From: Haloterrigena sp. H1
GTDB lineage: Archaea > Halobacteriota > Halobacteria > Halobacteriales > Natrialbaceae
Assembly (NCBI RefSeq): GCF_005938085.1
Contig: NZ_SMZK01000001.1
Coordinates: 1,116,001-1,180,000, forward strand
Direction: 5' to 3'
Length of the DNA: 64,000 nt
In this document: positions 53,848 through 62,674 of the stretch, one piece after another
How positions within the stretch are numbered: position 1 is the stretch's first letter
Layout of the letters: the number at the start of each line of letters is the position of its first letter
Translations under genes and position numbers: made by a program
Notes under the pieces: generated by a model
What the model saw: only the letters and a program-made list of their open reading frames with translations
What the model was told of the DNA's origin: nothing
The model's database searches: none

Positions 53848-53855
53848 AAAAAAAC
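53848..53855 (-). terminator. Possible T-run terminator for the dehydrogenase gene
   Basis: On the minus strand a run of seven T lies about 20 nt after the stop of the formaldehyde-dehydrogenase-like gene. T-runs end many archaeal transcripts. There is no adjoining hairpin. Confidence 0.4.
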
Positions 53856-53874
53856 GGCGTTCGAGGGCGAAGTG

Positions 53875-55041
53875 CTATGGCTCGAGCAAGACTTTGGTGA
53901 CGCCTTCCTCGCGTTCGTCGAACTTCTCGTACATCTCGGGTGCCTGCTCTAAGTCGACGCGGTGGGAGACGACCCAGCTGGGATCGGCCCGTCCCTCGAT
54001 GATCATATCTCGCAGCTCCCGGTTGTACTGTTTGACGTTACACTGGCCGGTCCCGAGCTTCAGCCCCTTTTCGAAGAGCTTGCCGAAGTCGATGCCGAGC
54101 CGTCCCTGTGCCGCCATCTCGTCGGGCGCGCCGGGGTCCGATGGGACGTACAGCCCCGGAATGCCGAGTTGGCCCGTCGGACGGACGGTCTCGATAAGCT
54201 GGTTGAGGACGACCGCGGGATTCTCCCGGGCCGGATCGTAGGCGTCGTCGCCCGGGTCCGTCTCGGGGTCGATCGCCTGATACCCGACGGCGTCGACGCC
54301 CTTGTCGACTTCGTTGCCGTGGGCATCGACGATCTGTTCGACTGGGTCGCCCTCCTCGAAGTTGATGGCGTGGGCATCACAGTGGTCCTCGGCCATCTCG
54401 AGGCGGCTGTCGACGCGGTCGACGACGTAGATCTCGGACGCGCCCTGGATCTTGGCGCTGTAGGCGGCCATGAGGCCGACGGGACCGGCCCCGTAGATCG
54501 CGATCGACTCGCCGGGTTGAAGATTCGCGAGTCGGGTGCCGTGCCATCCCGTCGGGAAGATGTCCGCCAACAGTGAGAAGGCGTCCTCGTGTTCGTCGCC
54601 TTCCGGCAGTTTCAACGCGTTGAAGTCCGCAAACGGCACGCGGAGTTTCTCGGCCTGGCCGCCCTTGTACGGCCCCATTGCGACGTACCCATACGCACCG
54701 CCGGCGAAGCCGGGGTTGACGTTGGTACAGAAGCCGGTATAGCCGTTTTCACAGTTCCGACAGAAGCCACAGGCCACGTTGAACGGCAGTACGATGCGAT
54801 CGCCTTCCTCGAGAGTCGTCACGGCGTCGCCGACTTCGGTGACGGTTCCCATGTTCTCGTGTCCGAAGACGATCCCCGGATCGGCCGCGGTTCGTCCCTC
54901 GTACATATGGAGGTCCGAGCCACAGATACACGTCGTCGTGATATCGATTATCACGTCGTTTTCATGCTCGATTTCGGGTTCGTCGACCTCCTCGATAGCT
55001 ACGTCGTGCGGTCCCTGATATACGACTGCTTCCATTGACAT
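53875..55041 (-). CDS. Zinc-dependent alcohol/formaldehyde dehydrogenase (FdhA-like, glutathione-independent)
   Basis: This MDR-type dehydrogenase of about 388 residues binds zinc and NAD. The catalytic zinc site is CICGSDLHMYEG with GHENMGTV, the structural zinc cysteines are ACGFCRNCENGYTGFCTN, and the NAD fold is AIYGAGPVGLMAAYSAK. Long insertions (GNEVDKGVDAVGYQAIDPET) match the glutathione-independent formaldehyde dehydrogenase/dismutase group. It may oxidise formaldehyde, a fit with the formate-dehydrogenase-like gene next to it. ATG 55041 is chosen over a non-conserved extension. Confidence 0.87.
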   Translation of the reverse strand: MSMEAVVYQGPHDVAIEEVDEPEIEHENDVIIDITTTCICGSDLHMYEGRTAADPGIVFGHENMGTVTEVGDAVTTLEEGDRIVLPFNVACGFCRNCENGYTGFCTNVNPGFAGGAYGYVAMGPYKGGQAEKLRVPFADFNALKLPEGDEHEDAFSLLADIFPTGWHGTRLANLQPGESIAIYGAGPVGLMAAYSAKIQGASEIYVVDRVDSRLEMAEDHCDAHAINFEEGDPVEQIVDAHGNEVDKGVDAVGYQAIDPETDPGDDAYDPARENPAVVLNQLIETVRPTGQLGIPGLYVPSDPGAPDEMAAQGRLGIDFGKLFEKGLKLGTGQCNVKQYNRELRDMIIEGRADPSWVVSHRVDLEQAPEMYEKFDEREEGVTKVLLEP

Positions 55042-55269
55042 TAGGTATCGAACCTCATGAAACGCACCACGAACCACATTGTAAAACTTGCCGCTATCCC
55101 GCTTCACGATGAAGATCAGGATATTTGACCGATCTACCTCGAGACAGTGCTGACTCGGATATGGCGGTCGCTGTCAGACTGCCGCTCGGCACCGGCCTCG
55201 GTGCCTAACTCGATGCGCCCGCACGACTGAGCGGGAGTGTGCTAGCACGAACTGACACGCAGCGGTCTC

Positions 55270-55353
55270 ATACGGTCTGCTGTCAGTCATTGCCGGTGCA
55301 ACCGCGACCGTCCTGCGGTTGCACCAGTAAACAGTTACAGCAGACCGTATCAG
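55270..55353 (+). repeat. Intergenic hairpin repeat, copy 3 (double perfect inverted repeat)
   Basis: Outer arms ATACGGTCTGCTGT (55270-55283) and ACAGCAGACCGTAT (55337-55350) are a perfect 14-nt inverted repeat. The inner arms GGTGCAACCGC (55295-55305) and GCGGTTGCACC (55315-55325) are a perfect 11-nt one. It overlaps the 3' end of the formate-dehydrogenase gene and thus probably forms the end of its mRNA. It is the best-conserved hairpin of the family. Confidence 0.8.
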
Positions 55354-57482
55354 TCGTCGCCAGCCGCTCGATCGACGGGCTCGATATCGACGTCGATCTC
55401 CGCGGCGGCGGCCTTGTACTCGGGGATCTTCGCTCGCTCGTCGAGCACGTGGTTCGTCAGCTTGTTCGCCGAGGCAGCAGCGAAGTGTGGCGTCGTCCAG
55501 ACGACGCCCTCTTTCGTGTCCTCGGTAACGTTGGCCTCGAGCGTGATCTCGCCGCGTCGCGACCGCAGCTTCACGTACTCGCCGTCCTCGATGCCGTAGC
55601 GTTCGGCGTCCTCGGGGTGGACGTCGACGAAGTTCTCCGGGGTCTGCCGGTTGAGCGTCGGCGAGCGCGTGCTCATCGTCCCGGTGTTGTAGTGTTCCTC
55701 GAGCCGTGCAGTCGTGAGGATCAGCGGATACTCGTCGTCGGGCGTCTCCGCCGGTGGGGTGTGTTCGACGCCCTCGATGTGGCCGAGGCCGCTTTGGGTG
55801 TCGAACTCCTCTTCGTAGAGGAACGGATCGCCCTCGTCGCCGAGTTCGTAGCAGGGCCAGTGCAGACCTTCCTCGCCCAGCAGGTCGTAGGTCATCCCGT
55901 GATAGCTCGGACAGACCTGGCGGAGTTCCTCGAAGACGACCTCGGGGTCGTCGAAGTCGAACATCTCCTCCTCGAACAACCGCTTCCCGACCTCGCTGAC
56001 GATCTCGAGATCGTGTTTCGTGTTCTCGTGGACCTTCCCGACGCCGCGCATGCGCTGGACGCGCCGATCGGTGTTCGTGACGGTGCCGCCGCGTTCGGCC
56101 CAGGTCGTCGCCGGGAGGATGACATCAGCGTACTCCGCGGTCTCGGTCGGGAAGATGTCCTGGACGATCATGAACTCGAGATCTGCGAGCCGTTCGGCGA
56201 CGCTGTTTGCGTCTGGTTCGCTCATCACGGGATTTTCGCCCATGACGTAGAGGCCCTTGATCGAGTCACCGGCCTCGTAGGAGATCTCGACGTTCGTCAG
56301 CCCCGGCTCGTCGGGAACCTCGAATCCCCAGACGTCCTCGACCGACTTGCGAGCCTCGTCGTCGTCGACCAGCTGATAGCCTGGTAGCACGTTCGGCATT
56401 GCACCGACGTCGCAGGTCCCCTGGACGTTGTTCTGGCCGCGCAGCGGGTTGACGCCTGTCCCGGCCCGCCCGAGGTTGCCGGTGATCAGCGCCAGGTTGA
56501 TCTCGTTTTGGACGTTGTCGACGCCACAGGCGTGCTGGCTCATCCCCATGCCGGTGAAGATGGCCGCGTTGTCGGCGGTCGCGTACTTTTCGGCGGCCAG
56601 TTCGATGGCCTCGAGGTCGATGCCACACTCCTCGGCCGCCGCCTCTTTGTCGAAGTCCGCGAGCGTCTCTTTGAGGTGATCGAACCCCTCGGTGCGTTCC
56701 TCGATGAATTCCTCGTCGATCCAGCCGTCGTCGGGGTTTTCGTCGTGGTGCTCGAGGATCGTCTTCAGGACGATGTTCAACAGCGGGATGTCCGTCCCCG
56801 GATTCAACTGCAGATGCTGGTGGCGGTCGGTGTCGTCGATCTGGAACGACCGCGTCGTCTTGTTCGCGTGTGGGTCGACCTGAATGACGGTCGCCCCGTC
56901 GAGCACCGCTTGGCGGAAGTACTGGCTGTTCGCGATGGGGTGTTGCTCGCCGGGATTCGCGCCCTGAATCCAGAACAGATCACACTCCTCGCGGAGGTCG
57001 CGCATGCTGTTGGTCATCGCGCCCGCGCCCAGACTCGTGCGAAGCGCCCAGACCGTCGAGGCGTGGCACATCCGCGTGCAGTTGTCGACGTTGTTGGTGC
57101 CGTAGCGGCGGGCCAGCTTCTGTAGCAGGTAGTTCTCCTCGTTCATCGTCTTCGAGGAGCCGAAAAAGCCCATCGCGTCCGGGCCATAGTCGTCGCGGAT
57201 TCGCTCGAGTTCGTCGACGATGTATTCGTACGCTTCCTCCCAGGAAGCCTCGCGGAGGTCGCCGTCGTCGTCTCTGATCAGCGGGTCGGTGAGCCGATCC
57301 TCGTGGTCGACGACCTCCGTCGCCGCCCCGCCTTTGATACAGATCCGGCCCTCGTTGACCGGGGCGTCGCCCCACGGCATGAACTGGACGTCACCGGGCT
57401 CGTCGCCCGGCTGTACTTGGATTCCACACCCGACACCGCAGTACGGACAGATCGTCTTGACTGGCTCTTGGTCACTGGACAT
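55350..57482 (-). CDS. Molybdopterin formate-dehydrogenase-like catalytic subunit
   Basis: This is a 710-residue molybdopterin enzyme of the DMSO-reductase family. The N-terminal 4Fe-4S site ICPYCGVGCGIQV with GRICIKG is complete. The catalytic metal ligand is the Cys in NCTRMCHASTVW, where E. coli formate dehydrogenase H has selenocysteine. MSQHACGVDNVQNEINLALI and GTCDVGAMPNVLPGYQLV belong to the family. The C-terminal cofactor-binding part (YPLILTTARLEEHYNTGTMS) is complete. It probably oxidises formate, with electrons going to an unidentified acceptor. No twin-Arg leader is visible, so it is cytoplasmic. Confidence 0.9.
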   Translation of the reverse strand: MSSDQEPVKTICPYCGVGCGIQVQPGDEPGDVQFMPWGDAPVNEGRICIKGGAATEVVDHEDRLTDPLIRDDDGDLREASWEEAYEYIVDELERIRDDYGPDAMGFFGSSKTMNEENYLLQKLARRYGTNNVDNCTRMCHASTVWALRTSLGAGAMTNSMRDLREECDLFWIQGANPGEQHPIANSQYFRQAVLDGATVIQVDPHANKTTRSFQIDDTDRHQHLQLNPGTDIPLLNIVLKTILEHHDENPDDGWIDEEFIEERTEGFDHLKETLADFDKEAAAEECGIDLEAIELAAEKYATADNAAIFTGMGMSQHACGVDNVQNEINLALITGNLGRAGTGVNPLRGQNNVQGTCDVGAMPNVLPGYQLVDDDEARKSVEDVWGFEVPDEPGLTNVEISYEAGDSIKGLYVMGENPVMSEPDANSVAERLADLEFMIVQDIFPTETAEYADVILPATTWAERGGTVTNTDRRVQRMRGVGKVHENTKHDLEIVSEVGKRLFEEEMFDFDDPEVVFEELRQVCPSYHGMTYDLLGEEGLHWPCYELGDEGDPFLYEEEFDTQSGLGHIEGVEHTPPAETPDDEYPLILTTARLEEHYNTGTMSTRSPTLNRQTPENFVDVHPEDAERYGIEDGEYVKLRSRRGEITLEANVTEDTKEGVVWTTPHFAAASANKLTNHVLDERAKIPEYKAAAAEIDVDIEPVDRAAGDD

Positions 57483-57647
57483 TGTGAGTCTCTCCAGGTT
57501 GCTGCACCCGTTGTGTAACAGCCATCACCCGTATGTGCATGAGGTTTTCTACCATACTACTGGTACGTCCCGAGAAGCGACGGCTTACGTGACGTCACTA
57601 CGGGAGCGGGGAAACGCTGACGGCATCTCATGGGAAACCAACACACG

Positions 57648-58202
57648 ATGGCGCTTACGAAGTCAGTCGTGGAATCGCAGGCGCGCGACTACCAACGACA
57701 CGAGCCCCTGTACGCCGTCGAGGCGGAGAACAGAGAGACGCTCCCGGCTGCGTTCGCATCGGGTGCGTACGGCCGCCGGGACGCGGCCTGGATCGTCAGA
57801 TGGTATTACCGGCGCTTTCTCGGCGCGTATCCCGACGACGAGCGACAGGAAGCCGAAGAGCGCTTCTGGGAGAACGACTTCGAGGCCGTCCGCGACGCGA
57901 TCGCGGCCGCCGTCGACGCCGACGATGCTGCCGCGATGATCGACGCGCTGACCGCCCTCGAGGCCGTCGACATCCCCGTCGCCTCGGCGTTTTGCATGTT
58001 CATCGATCCCGACGCGTACGTCGTGGTCGGCCCCCGCGTGTGGGCAACGCTCCGAGAGGCGGACGAACTCTCCCGACCGTATCCGGATTCGCCGTCGGTT
58101 TCGGAATACGAGACGTACCTCGAGCGCTGTCGCTCGCTGGCCGACCGCTTCGACTGTGACCTGTGGATGCTGTATCGCGCGCTCTGGCGGCACTCGGCGT
58201 GA
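57648..58202 (+). CDS. Conserved-looking all-helical protein, function unknown
   Basis: This 184-residue, mostly helical protein (MALTKSVVESQARDYQRHEP, WIVRWYYRRFLGAYPDDERQ) has no recognisable domain. It diverges from the formate-dehydrogenase-like gene and is followed by mobA, so a role in molybdoenzyme maturation is possible, for instance like a NarJ/TorD chaperone, but the sequence does not show that motif. ATG 57630 is an alternative start six codons upstream. Confidence 0.65.
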   Translation: MALTKSVVESQARDYQRHEPLYAVEAENRETLPAAFASGAYGRRDAAWIVRWYYRRFLGAYPDDERQEAEERFWENDFEAVRDAIAAAVDADDAAAMIDALTALEAVDIPVASAFCMFIDPDAYVVVGPRVWATLREADELSRPYPDSPSVSEYETYLERCRSLADRFDCDLWMLYRALWRHSA

Positions 58203-58260
58203 CGAGCGTGAGCCAGTCGCGTGCGGGAGGTTTTTCCACGTTCTCGACGAACGATCGGCC

Positions 58261-58896
58261 ATGCCCCCCGAGACCGGCCGAACCGAGCGCACGGGCGTCG
58301 TCCTCGCGGGCGGTCACTCGACGCGCTTTGGCGACCAGGACAAGGCCGTCGCCGACCTCGCCGGCACGCCGATGATCCGGCGTGTTGTCGACCGACTCGA
58401 GCCGATCGTCGACGAGATCGTCGTCAACTGCCGGGACGAGCAGGTGTCGCCGATCGACGCGGCACTCGAGGGCGGCCCCGAGGTCTCGTTTGCGGTCGAT
58501 CCAGTCCCCGACCGCGGCCCCATGGCGGGAATTATGACCGGGTTACGCGAGGCCACAGGGGAGTATGCCGTCGTCGTCGCCTGCGACATGCCCTTCATCG
58601 ACCCCGAGTTCATCGACTCCCTCTTCGACCGCGCGGCCGGTCACGACGCCGCGGTCCCGCGACTCGATGACCAGTGGTTCCAGACCACCCAGGCTGTTTA
58701 CCGGACCACGCCCATGGCCACCGCCTGCGAACGCGCGCTCGAGCGTGACGAGCGAAAGATCATCGAACCGCTGTTCGACCTCGACTACGTCGTCGTCGAC
58801 GAGGACGAGATCCGCGAGGACGCTCCCAACGAGACCTTCGAGAACGTCAACACCCTCGAGGAGTTCGAGGCGGCCGCCCGACGACTCGAAGACTAA
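58261..58896 (+). CDS. mobA: Molybdenum cofactor guanylyltransferase (MobA)
   Basis: This 211-residue enzyme attaches GMP to molybdopterin, giving the guanine-dinucleotide cofactor used by formate dehydrogenases. VVLAGGHSTRFGDQDKAVAD is the nucleotide-binding start, DPVPDRGPMAGIMTGLREA and VVACDMPFIDPEFIDSLF are the central motifs, and FENVNTLEEFEAAARR ends it. It fits with the upstream molybdoenzyme gene. ATG 58261 begins the normal sequence; the open frame upstream is ignored. Confidence 0.92.
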   Translation: MPPETGRTERTGVVLAGGHSTRFGDQDKAVADLAGTPMIRRVVDRLEPIVDEIVVNCRDEQVSPIDAALEGGPEVSFAVDPVPDRGPMAGIMTGLREATGEYAVVVACDMPFIDPEFIDSLFDRAAGHDAAVPRLDDQWFQTTQAVYRTTPMATACERALERDERKIIEPLFDLDYVVVDEDEIREDAPNETFENVNTLEEFEAAARRLED

Positions 58897-58914
58897 GACT
58901 GCCCGTCTGAGTCG

Positions 58915-59661
58915 TCACCGCTCGAGCACCTGAATCACCGGATCGTCGTCGATCATTCGCGCCAGCACGACGCGGTTCACGGACGGAGTCCGCTCGAGTA
59001 CCATCGTTGCAATCTCCGCTGCGTCCTGCCGGTGTGTCGCGTTGTCGACCTTGTTGAGCAGCGGGACGACCGCTGCCCCGTCCGGAACCCCTTTCAGTCC
59101 GCCGCGCTCGCTCGCGAGCACCGCAGCCACGTCTTCGGTTCGGATCGTCTCGCCGCGGTCGCGACCGGTAATCGCTGCCACGCGCTCCGGCCGGTGGACG
59201 TGCTCGGCAGCGAGTGGCTTCCCGACGACCTGGACGCTCGCGATCGGAACCACCGTATCGGTGCGCGGCGGGAGTTGCGGTTCGTGGTCGCCCGGTGCCT
59301 TGAACTCGCGCGTCCGCGCACCGTCGGCTTTGACCAGCACGACGTCGGCGACGTCAGCCGCGGCGAGGTCGTCGATCGTCTCGAGGTCGTAGCCGACGTA
59401 CCGATCCTCGCCTTCCCGTTCCGGGACGACGCCGACCGGCCATGCAGCCGCCTGCTCGAGGGCTGCAACCGGGTCGTCGGTGACGACGACCTCCTCGACG
59501 TGGCGGTCGAAAATCGGGATCCGAACCGTTGCCGTCACGACTGCCTGGCGGGTCGAATCGCTGGCCCGTGCAGCCAGCGTGTACAGCGTCGTCTTCTTGC
59601 CGCCCGCACCAACGACGGCGACGACGCCGGATTCGGCCCGGAGTGCCTCGCAAATATTCAT
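58915..59661 (-). CDS. yqeC: YqeC-type accessory protein (selenium-dependent/molybdenum hydroxylase)
   Basis: This 248-residue protein has a P-loop-like VVAVVGAGGKKTTLYTLA start (binding a nucleotide), VTATVRIPIFDRHVEEVV and VLVKADGARTREFKAPGDHE. It matches YqeC, an accessory protein linked with selenium-dependent molybdenum hydroxylases. It is convergent with mobA, and the molybdoenzyme nearby makes a maturation role likely. No SelD or hydroxylase genes are in the window. Confidence 0.8.
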   Translation of the reverse strand: MNICEALRAESGVVAVVGAGGKKTTLYTLAARASDSTRQAVVTATVRIPIFDRHVEEVVVTDDPVAALEQAAAWPVGVVPEREGEDRYVGYDLETIDDLAAADVADVVLVKADGARTREFKAPGDHEPQLPPRTDTVVPIASVQVVGKPLAAEHVHRPERVAAITGRDRGETIRTEDVAAVLASERGGLKGVPDGAAVVPLLNKVDNATHRQDAAEIATMVLERTPSVNRVVLARMIDDDPVIQVLER

Positions 59662-59788
59662 AGCGGCGCTACCACAGGCACCGTTTAATCGTTTGGGCCC
59701 ACAGCCGGTCGCGTCGATCGGCTTCAGCGAGGCCGGTTCGCCGAGCCCCTTTATTGGGTTGTACGGCGTACGATATGGGGAGCAGCCA

Positions 59789-60370
59789 ATGGTTTCGATT
59801 CTCGTCTGCTACGGGACCGGAGAGGGACAGACAGCGACGGTTGCCGACCGAATCGTCGACGTCCTCACCGAGCGCGGTCACGATGCGACCGCGAGACGTG
59901 CTGCTGACCTGCCACCCGCGTTCGATCTCGAGGCGTTCAGCGCCGTACTCGTCGGCGCATCGGTCCACATGGGGACCCACCAGTCGTCGGTTCGAGAGTT
60001 CGTGACAGAACATCGCGAGCAGCTGGCTGCCCGGCCGACGGGCTTTTTCCAGCTCTCTATGTCCTCTGCAGTCGCCGACGAGTCGCGACAGGCGGAGGCG
60101 GCGGGGTACGTCGAGACGTTCCTCGAGGAGACCGACTGGCATCCCGACCGAATCGGCCGCTTCGGTGGTGCACTCCGGTACTCGAAGTACGGCTTTCTCA
60201 AGCGGCTGGTGATGAAACGGATCGCGAAGACGGCGACCGGCGACACGGACACGTCTCGAGACTACGAGTACACCGACTGGGACGAAGTCGAGGCGTTCGC
60301 TGCTGACTTCGCTGCGTTCGTCGAGAGCCGGCTCGGTGTGAGGCCACCGGAATCGCCGGACTCGAGCTGA
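59789..60370 (+). CDS. Flavodoxin/HemG-like protein
   Basis: This 193-residue flavodoxin-fold protein has the FMN phosphate loop in ILVCYGTGEGQTATVADRIV and VLVGASVHMGTHQSSVREFV near the isoalloxazine site. It resembles protoporphyrinogen oxidase HemG and menaquinone-dependent relatives. No haem gene is adjacent, so haem synthesis or redox transfer is only possible. ATG 59789 starts the fold. Confidence 0.85.
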   Translation: MVSILVCYGTGEGQTATVADRIVDVLTERGHDATARRAADLPPAFDLEAFSAVLVGASVHMGTHQSSVREFVTEHREQLAARPTGFFQLSMSSAVADESRQAEAAGYVETFLEETDWHPDRIGRFGGALRYSKYGFLKRLVMKRIAKTATGDTDTSRDYEYTDWDEVEAFAADFAAFVESRLGVRPPESPDSS

Positions 60371-60391
60371 TGTCTGGTCCGTGCGTCAGAC

Positions 60392-60470
60392 GGACTCCTG
60401 TCAGTGGGTTCCGGCGCATCCGCGACCTGTCCTGCGAATGTGTCGGGACGTCGGGACAGCAGACCGTAGC
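60392..60470 (+). repeat. Intergenic hairpin repeat, copy 4
   Basis: This copy begins GGACTCCTGTCAGTGGGTTC, continues CGGCGCATCCGCGACC and ends GGGACAGCAGACCGTA. The central hairpin is weaker than in copies 2 and 3 (GGCGCATCCGC facing GCGAATGTGTC). It lies just after the flavodoxin stop. Confidence 0.68.
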
Positions 60471-60599
60471 AGACACTAGTGTCCGAGAGTATCAGTCGAT
60501 CCGGACTGTCGACCGAAGCGAGACACTATCGTTCCGTTAGCTGGTTCGGATCCGAACCTCTAAAGCTACCGGCGCGCTAACTGGGGACAGGTCTTATCG

Positions 60600-60947
60600 A
60601 TGTCATCCCCAGAGACGACGCCACACGAGCAAAACGCCGACGCCTGTCCCGTCATCGCCTCCCTCGAGCAGATCGGCTCCAAGTGGCGGCTTGCCGTCTT
60701 GCACGAACTGCTGGATGGCGAACAGCGGTTCAACGAACTGAAACGGTCGACCGGCGCGAACGCGCGAACCCTCTCGCGTGTCCTCGACGACCTCGGCGAC
60801 ATGGGCTTCGTCGAGCGTCGACTCGAGGAAGATGCCCCGATCGCGACGTACTACAGTCTCACCGACAAGGGCGAGTCGCTCGAGCCCGTTTTCGGCGAAA
60901 TCGAGTGCTGGGCCGGGTCCTGGCTCGACGAGAGCGACCTCGAGTAA
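60600..60947 (+). CDS. HxlR/MarR-type winged-helix regulator
   Basis: This 115-residue DNA-binding protein of the HxlR family has the Cys after the start (NADACPVIASLEQIGSKWRL), a winged HTH (LHELLDGEQRFNELKRSTGA, NARTLSRVLDDLGDMGFVER) and YYSLTDKGESLEPVF. HxlR-type proteins often respond to aldehydes or redox via that Cys. The gene stands alone and no target is obvious. Confidence 0.85.
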   Translation: MSSPETTPHEQNADACPVIASLEQIGSKWRLAVLHELLDGEQRFNELKRSTGANARTLSRVLDDLGDMGFVERRLEEDAPIATYYSLTDKGESLEPVFGEIECWAGSWLDESDLE

Positions 60948-61024
60948 CGGTGGACGATAATACCCCAGCACGCACACAGCTCGCGGTCGTACACGACACC
61001 GGCACTGGCGACCACCGGACGCCC

Positions 61025-61471
61025 TTAGCCGTCGGTCTCGAGTTCGACTAACTCGAGCGACCGGTCGAGATGGCAGACCTCGTGTGGCGGGTCGCCGATG
61101 ATCTCCCGAATGCGGTACTCCTCGTCGAAGTCGACGCCGTCGGGCTCACAGTACTCGTGGCTCGGACACGCGACGTACGGACAGGGGCCGGGGAGGCTCG
61201 TCTTGCTGCCGGCGAAGGCACCTTTCCCGGTGATGTTCGCGCGCGTGGGTGCAGGTTCGACTTCGACGGCACGAACCCCGCCGTCGTGCATTGCACACTC
61301 GAGTGTCTGGGCGTTCTCGCGGATATCGGTGACGCGGTATTTGGTGTCCGGCTCGAGATTGAGACACTGACTGCGGTAGGGACAGCCGGCGCAGGCGTCG
61401 GCTTCGCCCTCGTAGACGAACTCGGTTCCCGGTTCGGCCAGCCGGGAGCCGATGAGCGTAACGGTCGACAT
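61025..61471 (-). CDS. UPF0179 family protein
   Basis: This archaeal protein of about 148 residues has many conserved cysteines (ADACAGCPYRSQCLNLE, CPYVACPSHEYC, EVCHLDR) suitable for a metal or Fe-S site. It matches UPF0179; the function is unknown. ATG 61471 is chosen because the extra 12 residues upstream are not conserved-looking. Confidence 0.9.
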   Translation of the reverse strand: MSTVTLIGSRLAEPGTEFVYEGEADACAGCPYRSQCLNLEPDTKYRVTDIRENAQTLECAMHDGGVRAVEVEPAPTRANITGKGAFAGSKTSLPGPCPYVACPSHEYCEPDGVDFDEEYRIREIIGDPPHEVCHLDRSLELVELETDG

Positions 61472-61546
61472 AGAAATCGGTAGTCGCCACTGGCGGTTAA
61501 GGGTCACGTCCCGGCGGAATAAATCGGGACAGGAGTGACGGACGGA

Positions 61547-61978
61547 TCAGTCGTCGCGATCCTCGCCGGTCAACTCGTCGAGACGCTCGAAATATCCCTC
61601 TCGCGGCACCTGATACAGCTCCCGGTAGTCGATCTCGCCGGCGTCGAACTCGCGCGCCAGTTCGACGGTCCGCTCGATGGCCGCCTCGCGGGTCGGGACG
61701 CGCAGCGTCTCGTCCAGCGAGACGTCCGGCTCGAGATAGAGCGTGACGAACCAGTCCTCTGAATCGGCAGTGTCGGCAGGATTGACGCCCGGTCGACGGG
61801 TTCGCTTGCCGTGGGTAAGATACAACGTCGGGAGACACGGCGCGGGGAAGTCCGCGGCGTTGAACACGTCGGGCCGGTACGCGAGGACGAGTCGGCCGTC
61901 GGCTCCCTCGCTCCAGACCTCCCAGCCGTCCGGCACGCTCGAGCGATCGATTTCACCGTTTCCGTCAGAATCCGACAT
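61547..61978 (-). CDS. DUF5820 family protein
   Basis: This protein of about 143 residues (VPDGWEVWSEGADGRLVLAY, FPAPCLPTLYLTHGKR, IERTVELAREFDAGEIDY) matches the haloarchaeal DUF5820 family of unknown function. It is acidic, soluble and without signal peptide. ATG 61978 is the better start; the frame continues to 62074 without good residues. Confidence 0.83.
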   Translation of the reverse strand: MSDSDGNGEIDRSSVPDGWEVWSEGADGRLVLAYRPDVFNAADFPAPCLPTLYLTHGKRTRRPGVNPADTADSEDWFVTLYLEPDVSLDETLRVPTREAAIERTVELAREFDAGEIDYRELYQVPREGYFERLDELTGEDRDD

Positions 61979-62674
61979 GCCGTTCGATAGGCGTGCCGAC
62001 CGTATATACTGCTGGACACCGGTTCGTACCCACCCGGTCGCAGGCGTCGTCTCTGGTCTCGTGGCGGCGCTCATCCGTCGCCGTTGCTGGAGGCGAGCGG
62101 ACCGATCGCTGGCTCGTCACGGTGAACTCGAGTTGACCGTCTCGCGGGTCGGTCAAACTGGCGCGCGCGAGCCAACACGGCCATTGCAGGCCCACAACTT
62201 ATGTGGTAGATCGCCGAATGTGAGGTGTGATACCTACTATCACCATAGGCTTCTGGCAGTATTTTCCTGGAATTAAGTTCTGATAAATACCTTTTGGGGC
62301 TAAGGCTAAGTAGCTGGATTACTCACTCATTAAATACTATCGGTATCCGTTCGCCGGACCGATCCACTCCGCGCCCGTCCCCGGCGCACCGTTGCTCGGT
62401 ACCCGTGAGGGTGTCACGCGACGGAAAGTGGTGATAGGTGACAGATGACACGAACGACTGCCGCCCACGACAGGGCCACGCTCCCCGGGATCCCACTCGA
62501 GGAGCCAGTATCACTTCCATTGACGAGAGGCGAGCCGATCCCGTCACGCCGGGTGACGCGACGGAGTTCGACAGTTCGGCCACGAGACGGCTTGGCAGGT
62601 CGACCGACGTCCGCTTCCACGTCCCGTGCGATCACGGACGACCGCAATCGGGGGAACCCGCATCCAATGATACC
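61979..62674. other. Long intergenic region upstream of prkA, no gene
   Basis: These 696 bases separate DUF5820 and prkA, which diverge. Short frames on both strands are not acidic and do not match known families. It holds the dyad GTGATA-CCTAC-TATCAC at 62227-62243 and an A/T-rich part (around 62265-62340, with TTAAATACTATC at about 62330) that may be a promoter, leaving about 340 bases of leader. A three-codon frame ATGATACCATGA precedes and overlaps the prkA start. Confidence 0.6.
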
